A stretch of DNA of 8,960 bases from Candidatus Pacearchaeota archaeon (GTDB taxonomy: Archaea > Nanobdellota > Nanobdellia > Pacearchaeales > GW2011-AR1), in contig JAGLLG010000002.1 in NCBI GenBank assembly GCA_023140635.1, positions 1 to 8,960 of the forward strand. Direction: 5' to 3'. The notes beneath the pieces are model-generated. The model did no database searches. It was given only the letters and a program-made list of their open reading frames with translations, and was not told the DNA's origin. This document shows positions 1 to 3,897 of this stretch, in pieces. Each line of letters begins with the position of its first letter. Within the stretch, counting starts at the first letter, position 1. A program made the position numbers and the translations under genes.

Positions 1-24
1 CGGGTTCAATCCCCGGTTAGGGCG
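1..24 (+). tRNA. 3' end of a tRNA gene (partial, cut by window edge)
   Basis: Bases 1-16 form the 3' side of a T-stem, the T-loop TTCAATC (5-11) and a complementary CCCGG (12-16). The stem pairs 1-4 with 12-15. Bases 17-23 (TTAGGGC) fit the 3' strand of a 7-bp acceptor stem, and G24 would be the discriminator base. CCA is not encoded (TTC follows), as in many archaeal tRNAs. The anticodon lies outside the window, so the isotype cannot be read; a G discriminator with a GCCC-type acceptor would suit Asp or Asn, which is a weak guess. It rests on the T-arm alone. Confidence 0.6.
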
Positions 25-56
25 TTCTGCATAACATGCCACTTGCATGGGTGGAC

Positions 57-95
57 TTTGTCTACATTATATTTTTGTCTACAAAATTGTCTACA
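57..95. repeat. Left TGTCTACA three-box array
   Basis: Three copies of TGTCTACA lie on the plus strand at 59-66, 76-83 and 88-95, with start-to-start spacing of 17 and 12 bp. An A/T-rich TATA-like stretch sits between boxes 1 and 2. The array lies just past the fic stop codon and about 33 bp after the probable tRNA end. It matches the array upstream of fic (1055-1092) in orientation and spacing. Each box is close to a TGTNNACA palindrome, as expected for a dimeric DNA-binding protein, although no regulator is identified. Confidence 0.7.
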
Positions 96-102
96 TTCAG
101 AA

Positions 103-1041
103 TTATTTAATTATTTTCTTTAAATCCTTATATTCTTTCAACATAAGTTCTATCGTCGGTCTTATATTCCCCTCATTCTCATAAGCCTGCAAAGTCGCAT
201 AATAATCTCGTTGATTCTTCAAATCAATATTCAGGGGAGGTAATCCACTCTTCAATAGAATATTGTTCAACAGAATCCTTCCGACCCTACCATTCCCATC
301 TGCAAAAGGATGAATGTTCTCAAATTGATTATGTACAACTGCCGCTAGAAGTATTCCCGGGTATTCTGAGTTGTATTTATTGTACCATCTAACTAACTCT
401 CCAAGAAGAGTGACCACCCTAGTTGAAGGCGCCCCTTCGTGAACAATTACACCAGTTCCAGTCCGAACTACAACCTCTTCACCATTTTTTCTGAACTCCC
501 CTGCAAAATCTTTAGAATTCTTAAAAACAATTTTATGAATTTCCTTTATCAAATCCAAAGAAATATGATCCTTTGTTTTTCTTATAAAACCAGTAGCCTC
601 ATCTACACCTAAAGCCTCTGCAATATCCTGTTTTGATTTTTCAACAGGCCAAATACCTTTTTCAATCACATTCTCAGTTTCCTTTAATGTAAGCTCACTT
701 CCTTCAATAGCATTTGTATTATAACTAAAAACTTCTGAGAATTTTTTCCAATCAGTCTCAGACAAGTGAATAACTTTTAAGTTTGCCTCAATTTCCAGCC
801 TTTTAATAAATTCGATTTCTTTTTTAGAAATCTTATCATGTAATGGATCTTTGATTATTTTATATTTATTAATTTCATCTAAGATGAGTTTTTCTGCTTT
901 TTCTTTTCTATCTTCCAAAACTTCGGCAGATAAATCTGTTCCAAGTAGCTTTCTAACCTTATGAATTTTCCCATCTTCCCTAAAAGAATGAGCTAACCAA
1001 TATCGAGTTTTGCCGTAATAGTTTCTTTTCTCAATATACAT
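103..1041 (-). CDS. fic: Fic-family protein AMPylase, class II autoinhibited
   Basis: This 312-residue Fic-domain protein probably transfers AMP (or another nucleotide moiety) from a nucleotide triphosphate to a hydroxyl side chain of a target protein. The core motif at residues 244-255, HPFADGNGRVGR, is complete: His244 is the catalytic base and the DGNGR loop binds phosphate and metal. Upstream, residues 109-114 (TNAIEG) match the class II inhibitory helix (S/T)xxxE(G/N), with Glu113 as the blocking residue. The flap lies around AGEFRKNGEEVVV (180-192). Residues 1-34 form a basic, Tyr-rich module ending in LLG, of the type seen at the N terminus of archaeal Fic proteins. ATG at 1041 was chosen because a TATA box lies 26 bp upstream, giving a leaderless message. 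It stands alone, with no antitoxin partner visible; inhibition seems built in. Its target is unknown. Confidence 0.92.
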   Translation of the reverse strand: MYIEKRNYYGKTRYWLAHSFREDGKIHKVRKLLGTDLSAEVLEDRKEKAEKLILDEINKYKIIKDPLHDKISKKEIEFIKRLEIEANLKVIHLSETDWKKFSEVFSYNTNAIEGSELTLKETENVIEKGIWPVEKSKQDIAEALGVDEATGFIRKTKDHISLDLIKEIHKIVFKNSKDFAGEFRKNGEEVVVRTGTGVIVHEGAPSTRVVTLLGELVRWYNKYNSEYPGILLAAVVHNQFENIHPFADGNGRVGRILLNNILLKSGLPPLNIDLKNQRDYYATLQAYENEGNIRPTIELMLKEYKDLKKIIK

Positions 1042-1054
1042 AATAGTATAATAG

Positions 1055-1092
1055 TGTCTACATATTTAAATGTTTCTACATTTTTGTCTACA
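1055..1092. repeat. Right TGTCTACA three-box array in the fic promoter
   Basis: The plus-strand boxes are TGTCTACA (1055-1062), the variant TTTCTACA (1073-1080) and TGTCTACA (1085-1092), with start-to-start spacing of 18 and 12 bp. Read in the fic direction the boxes surround the TATA box at 1063-1071, which suits an operator. The same layout recurs beyond the other end of fic at 59-95. Confidence 0.7.
1063..1071 (-). promoter_or_regulatory. TATA box of fic
   Basis: On the minus strand this reads ATTTAAATA, centred 26 bp upstream of the fic ATG, which predicts transcription starting at or near the start codon (leaderless). TGTAGACA-type boxes lie on both sides of it, so a protein bound there would compete with TBP. 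Confidence 0.55.
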
Positions 1093-1143
1093 ATACGCTC
1101 AGCGAACATCGGTTAGAACACTTCACCACCCAAACAAAAATCA

Positions 1144-1431
1144 TCACTTCTCCAACCTACCCAAAACATCCAGTAAAATACCATCTCTCAACCCTTTATT
1201 CCCTGTATCACTAACACATTCAAACCTATCTTTCTCTGGATACCACTTCAAACCAATATTATAAACATCTCTTTCATTAGCTTTACTTCTATCCTCTCCA
1301 GCACCAATCTGACCTCGTAAAAAAGCCTCAATAACATCATGTTGCCCTCGTTTATTAATATCTCCACTAATATCAAATTTACCTTTTCCCATATCATACT
1401 TAATATTCATAGCTGAATACTCTAACGCCAT
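1144..1431 (-). CDS. Hypothetical 95-residue protein
   Basis: I do not recognise this family with certainty. The protein is soluble, mixed in charge, and has no signal peptide or membrane segment. It opens with a beta-like segment (MNIKYDMGKGKFDISGDI, residues 8-25), then a likely amphipathic helix (VIEAFLRGQIG), then WYPEKDRFECVSDTGNKGL and a C-terminal helix (ILLDVLGRLEK). The conserved-looking DTGNKGLRDG patch may be functional, but that is a guess. A TATA-like element centred 25 bp upstream of the ATG at 1431 supports this start and a leaderless message; Met8 (1410) is an alternative. The reading frame has ordinary codon use and is flanked by its own promoter, so I take it as a real gene. 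It is oriented like fic and ends 102 bp upstream of the fic start, across the operator array. Confidence 0.7.
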   Translation of the reverse strand: MALEYSAMNIKYDMGKGKFDISGDINKRGQHDVIEAFLRGQIGAGEDRSKANERDVYNIGLKWYPEKDRFECVSDTGNKGLRDGILLDVLGRLEK

Positions 1432-1449
1432 TCAAGGAAAAACACAACT

Positions 1450-1460
1450 CAATTTTTAAA
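1450..1460 (-). promoter_or_regulatory. TATA-like element of the 95-residue protein gene
   Basis: Minus strand TTTAAAAATTG, centred about 25 bp before the ATG at 1431, matches the spacing of a leaderless archaeal promoter. Confidence 0.4.
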
Positions 1461-1494
1461 CATTATTGCAATCTTTTATACAATTCCCCTTCTC

Positions 1495-1523
1495 AAAAAA
1501 AACTAATAACAAAAAAATAAAAA
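1495..1523 (-). terminator. T-tract terminator after the zinc-ribbon gene
   Basis: Read on the minus strand, downstream of the stop at 1545, there are T runs including 7 T (1511-1517) and 8 T (1495-1502). Archaeal RNA polymerase terminates at such U-tracts without needing a hairpin. Confidence 0.5.
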
Positions 1524-1544
1524 TAATCTACTTCTTAAGACTCC

Positions 1545-1742
1545 TTACTGTCTCTTATTAAAACAATCTCTACAAAAAACGTCTCTTCCTTCAGTTGGCT
1601 TGAATGGTACTTCGCATTCTTTCTTACATTCAGCACATGTTGCTTTATGCATTTCTCTTGGCCCTCTATCGAAGTTATTTCTTCCGCCACCAAAGTTACC
1701 TCTACCACTGTTTCTGTTGTTGTTAAATCTTTTTCCTTCCAT
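1545..1742 (-). CDS. Small zinc-ribbon protein with Arg/Gly/Asn-rich N-terminal tail
   Basis: This 65-residue protein has two parts. Residues 1-30 are a disordered, RGG-like tail rich in Arg, Gly, Asn and Phe (NRNSGRGNFGGGRNNF). Residues 31-65 form a compact CxxC-x17-CxxC zinc ribbon with Cys36/Cys39 and Cys57/Cys60, plus a spare Cys43. The motif VPFKPTEGRDVFCRDC resembles a small zinc-ribbon family common in candidate bacterial phyla and DPANN archaea whose function is not established. The tail and ribbon suggest nucleic acid, probably RNA, binding; this is inference. The start at 1742 is supported by AAAGGAG ten bases upstream (1753-1759). It is transcribed divergently from the 1911 gene, with a strong T-tract downstream. 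The longer frame overlapping it has no comparable features. Confidence 0.85.
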   Translation of the reverse strand: MEGKRFNNNRNSGRGNFGGGRNNFDRGPREMHKATCAECKKECEVPFKPTEGRDVFCRDCFNKRQ

Positions 1743-1752
1743 ATTACTTTTA

Positions 1753-1759
1753 CTCCTTT
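1753..1759 (-). promoter_or_regulatory. Ribosome binding site of the zinc-ribbon gene
   Basis: AAAGGAG on the minus strand, ten bases before the ATG at 1742. It fixes the start in this short gene. Confidence 0.6.
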
Positions 1760-1871
1760 CAATCTATTATTGTAATATTAAAGAAGATAAATCTTCCATA
1801 ATATCCAACATTAAAAGTTTTTGTTAGTTTAAAAAGCTATGTTCTAACACTTTTAGCCCCCCTAGGGATTT

Positions 1872-1890
1872 GGTATAAACATTTATTAAG
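1872..1890 (+). promoter_or_regulatory. Promoter region of the membrane protein-ybjQ unit
   Basis: Two overlapping TATA-like elements, TATAAACA (1873-1880) and TTTATTAAG (1882-1890), precede the ATG at 1911. The second is centred 25 bp away and would give a leaderless transcript; the first would leave a leader of about ten bases. No Shine-Dalgarno sequence is seen before this ATG, in line with a leaderless message. Confidence 0.45.
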
Positions 1891-1910
1891 TTTAATTCTA
1901 TAATTAATTC

Positions 1911-2105
1911 ATGAACATAAGCAGAACACTAACAGGAACTCTCGCGATTATTTTAGGATTAGTTTTGATAATAACTGGTTTTTATTTATACATTACATTA
2001 ATCTATGGGATTCCCATTCTTATCATCGGGATTTTTATCCTTTTTAATAAAAAAGAAGACGATATCGAAAAAATAAAAACTAAAACAAAAGGAGGTAAAA
2101 AATAA
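1911..2105 (+). CDS. Small two-helix membrane protein
   Basis: A 64-residue protein with two hydrophobic helices at about residues 7-28 and 31-46, separated by a tight turn, and a charged lysine-rich cytosolic tail (47-64). It reads as a hairpin membrane protein with both ends inside; the positive C terminus supports that. I do not recognise a family. It is the first gene of a two-gene unit: the Shine-Dalgarno of the next gene lies inside its last codons and the two genes are one base apart, so they are very likely co-transcribed and perhaps translationally coupled. It may anchor or assist the downstream YbjQ-like protein, but this is inferred from position alone. Confidence 0.72.
   Translation: MNISRTLTGTLAIILGLVLIITGFYLYITLIYGIPILIIGIFILFNKKEDDIEKIKTKTKGGKK
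2091..2096 (+). promoter_or_regulatory. Strong Shine-Dalgarno for the YbjQ-family gene
   Basis: GGAGGT, preceded by AAA, lies ten bases before the ATG at 2107 and within the final codons of the upstream gene. It settles the start and suggests coupled translation. Confidence 0.7.
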
Positions 2106-2106
2106 A

Positions 2107-2430
2107 ATGACAGATATAATCGTTACAACTGGAAACGAAGTTGCTGGAAAAAAGATTATTCAAATTCTTGGAATTGTCAAAGGTAGCACAGTAAGAGCAA
2201 GAAATGTAGGAAGAGACATTGGAGCGAGTTTTAAAAGTCTTATCGGAGGAGAAATAAAAACATACACTGAAATGTCAAAGAACTCGAGGGACGAATCATA
2301 TAATCGAATGGTTAATGAAGCCTTAGACTTAAACGCTAATGCAATTATCGGAGTTAGATTTACAACCTCTATGATAATGCAAGGAGCTTCTGAAATGCTT
2401 GCATATGGAACTGCAGTTAAAATTGTTTAA
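2107..2430 (+). CDS. YbjQ/UPF0145 family protein (DUF74, heavy-metal-binding-like)
   Basis: This 107-residue protein matches the YbjQ (UPF0145, DUF74) family along its full length. Diagnostic segments are VTTGNEVAGKKI (residues 6-17), the LGIVKGSTVRARN strand and turn, the GGEIKTYTEM signature, SRDESYNRM, the ANAIIGVRF strand, and the C-terminal GASEMLAYGTAVKIV. Family members form small ring-like oligomers, and Pfam gives a putative heavy-metal-binding label; no reaction is established. The length is normal and the family's conserved glycines are present. It follows a two-helix membrane protein by one base, suggesting that the pair work together near the membrane. Its end is ten bases from the convergent rubrerythrin stop. 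Confidence 0.9.
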   Translation: MTDIIVTTGNEVAGKKIIQILGIVKGSTVRARNVGRDIGASFKSLIGGEIKTYTEMSKNSRDESYNRMVNEALDLNANAIIGVRFTTSMIMQGASEMLAYGTAVKIV

Positions 2431-2440
2431 ATAAAGTTTT

Positions 2441-2965
2441 CTATTCAAAACACATGCACTCAGGTTCATAATATTCCTTCGGATGTTTGCACGACGGACA
2501 TTCTTCCGGAGGTTCTGTCCCTTCATAAATATATCCGCACTTACTACATTTCCAATTTATTGGTTTATCTCGTTTGAAAACATCCCCTTTCTCAACCATC
2601 TCAAGAAGCTTTTTGTATCTCTCCTCATGTTTCTTCTCCACCTTAGCAATTTGATCAAATAATTGTGCCGCTTCCTCATTACCTTCTTCTCTAGCCTCCT
2701 TTGCAAAAGTTGGATACATATCCTCAGTTTCATAATGCTCACCCTCAACTGCCGCTTTCAAATTAGCCTTAGTATCTCCGATACCCTTCAATAACTTAAA
2801 CTCATCTTTTGCATGTTGCCTTTCATTATCCGCAGTTTCCTCAAATATCTTAGCAATATAATGGTATCCTTCATTTCTTGCAACCTTCGCAAAATACGTA
2901 TACTTATTCCTCGCCTGACTTTCACCAGCAAATGCGGCCTTTAAATTTTCCTCAGTTTTACTCAT
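2441..2965 (-). CDS. rbr: Rubrerythrin
   Basis: This 174-residue rubrerythrin is a non-haem iron peroxidase that reduces hydrogen peroxide to water in the cytoplasm of anaerobes, taking electrons from rubredoxin or NAD(P)H-linked reductases. Residues 1-125 form the four-helix ferritin-like domain with two repeats of the diiron motif: Glu15, Glu48 and His51 in the first, Glu76/Glu79, Glu110 and His113 in the second. Residues 138-165 are a rubredoxin domain with Cys140/Cys143 and Cys156/Cys159 for one iron. The C terminus carries an additional Cys-Met-Cys (170-172), which is not part of either site. ATG at 2965 is preceded by AAGGTG four bases upstream. It has its own TATA box and lies close to the hydrogenase cluster; protecting an oxygen-sensitive enzyme is a plausible role. 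Confidence 0.96.
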   Translation of the reverse strand: MSKTEENLKAAFAGESQARNKYTYFAKVARNEGYHYIAKIFEETADNERQHAKDEFKLLKGIGDTKANLKAAVEGEHYETEDMYPTFAKEAREEGNEEAAQLFDQIAKVEKKHEERYKKLLEMVEKGDVFKRDKPINWKCSKCGYIYEGTEPPEECPSCKHPKEYYEPECMCFE

Positions 2966-2997
2966 TTTACACCTTAAGATAATAAGATAAATTTACG

Positions 2998-3006
2998 TTT
3001 ATAAAT
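2998..3006 (-). promoter_or_regulatory. TATA box of rubrerythrin
   Basis: Minus strand ATTTATAAA, centred 37 bp before the ATG at 2965. It predicts a short leader of about ten bases that would just include the Shine-Dalgarno AAGGTG at 2970-2975. It begins right after the stop of the upstream ROK gene. Confidence 0.6.
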
Positions 3007-3013
3007 CATCTGT

Positions 3014-3844
3014 TTATTCAAAATACAAACTGGCTCCTAACACTCCAGGATGTTTCAGCTTACTCCATAAAATTGGAGTCTTTTTTGGAAGATGAAAATA
3101 TTTAGCTGAATGTTTTCTTACCATTCTCAAAAATTTATTCCCACATTCACTTACCCCTCCTGCTAAAATAACAACTTCCGGATCAAAGCAATGAATAAGG
3201 GACGCAATTCCTTGCCCATAATATTTAGTGAATTCTTCTAATATTTTATTCGCTTTTGAATTCTTCATCTTAATCAATTCATGAAACAATTTTGGTTTCC
3301 CAAATACCTTCGTAGTCACCCTTCGCAACCTCTTTGAAGCAGCTAAACTTTCAAAATCCTGACCACCATCCAAAATAATATGTCCAAGCTCCCCACCATA
3401 TCCTTCTCCACGATAAAGTTTACCATCAATAATAACTCCCCCACCAATTCCAGTCCCAAGAGTCAAGATAATAAAATTTCTTTTTTTACAACCAAGTTTC
3501 AACTCAGCAAAAGCAACACAATCAGCATCATTTTTAACAACCACCGAAACTTTAAATTTATCTTGTAGTGCCTTCTTTAAATTATAATTTTTTAAAGGCA
3601 AGTTAGGTGTATTTTTTATCGTCCCATCTTTTAACGGTCCAGGAGAAGCTACAGCAATACCTTTTATATCTCTAGACATATAATCTCCGACGAGCTCAAA
3701 AATTCTAGTCTTTATCCCTGTTGAAGTTTTTGGGGTTTTTTCTCGATAATATTTTTCTATTTTTCTATTTTTAATAAGAGCTATTCTTAAATTAGTCCCG
3801 CCCAAATCAATTGCAATAATCTTACCACCCTTAGAAACTTTCAT
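3014..3844 (-). CDS. ROK-family sugar kinase lacking the zinc motif (probable glucokinase)
   Basis: This 276-residue ROK-family protein probably phosphorylates glucose or a related hexose with ATP. It has the ATP-binding DLGGTNLRIAL (residues 13-23), the SPGP loop with TPNLP (67-83), the catalytic Asp106 in KNDADCVAFAE, the LTLGTGIGGG phosphate loop (128-136), GELGHI with His155, and AGGV near 228. It has no helix-turn-helix, so it is an enzyme rather than a ROK repressor. The CxCGxxGCxE zinc-binding segment that normally follows the GELGH motif is missing: the chain goes from GHIILDGGQDFE straight to LAASKRL, leaving only the final Glu. It is also somewhat short for the family. With a GH15 hydrolase upstream, glucose is the likely substrate; N-acetylmannosamine, fructose or others cannot be excluded. 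It starts 53 bp after hydA, with its own TATA box. Confidence 0.88.
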   Translation of the reverse strand: MKVSKGGKIIAIDLGGTNLRIALIKNRKIEKYYREKTPKTSTGIKTRIFELVGDYMSRDIKGIAVASPGPLKDGTIKNTPNLPLKNYNLKKALQDKFKVSVVVKNDADCVAFAELKLGCKKRNFIILTLGTGIGGGVIIDGKLYRGEGYGGELGHIILDGGQDFESLAASKRLRRVTTKVFGKPKLFHELIKMKNSKANKILEEFTKYYGQGIASLIHCFDPEVVILAGGVSECGNKFLRMVRKHSAKYFHLPKKTPILWSKLKHPGVLGASLYFE

Positions 3845-3874
3845 AAAAATAAAAGACTTCTAACGTTTAAAAAA

Positions 3875-3886
3875 CTATTTATAAAG
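3875..3886 (-). promoter_or_regulatory. TATA box of the ROK kinase gene
   Basis: Minus strand CTTTATAAATAG is a near-ideal archaeal TATA element, centred 37 bp before the ATG at 3844. It lies between the hydA stop and the kinase and suggests the kinase can be transcribed separately. No Shine-Dalgarno precedes this ATG. Confidence 0.6.
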
Positions 3887-3897
3887 AACCATAAAAT

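Noticed and set aside
57..95. TGTCTACA copies as a CRISPR array or insertion-sequence ends
   Set aside because: The units are 8 bp with 4-10 bp gaps, far too short for CRISPR, and both arrays have the same orientation rather than being inverted. No transposase or cas gene is present.
103..1041. Fic as part of a Doc/Phd toxin-antitoxin pair
   Set aside because: No small antitoxin gene adjoins it in the same transcription unit and the inhibitory motif is inside the protein (class II). The 95-residue neighbour shows no antitoxin motif and has its own promoter.
14..1116. CGGTTAG at 14-20 (in the tRNA end) and 1110-1116 as att-site direct repeats around fic
   Set aside because: Only seven bases match and the sequence diverges on both sides, so chance is the simpler explanation.
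1535..1762. A 75-residue minus-strand frame overlapping the zinc-ribbon gene
   Set aside because: The overlapping frame encodes the clear CxxC-x17-CxxC protein with a well-placed ribosome binding site; this one has no features.
3014..3844. ROK protein as a transcriptional repressor
   Set aside because: There is no N-terminal helix-turn-helix and the chain starts directly with the ATP-binding domain.
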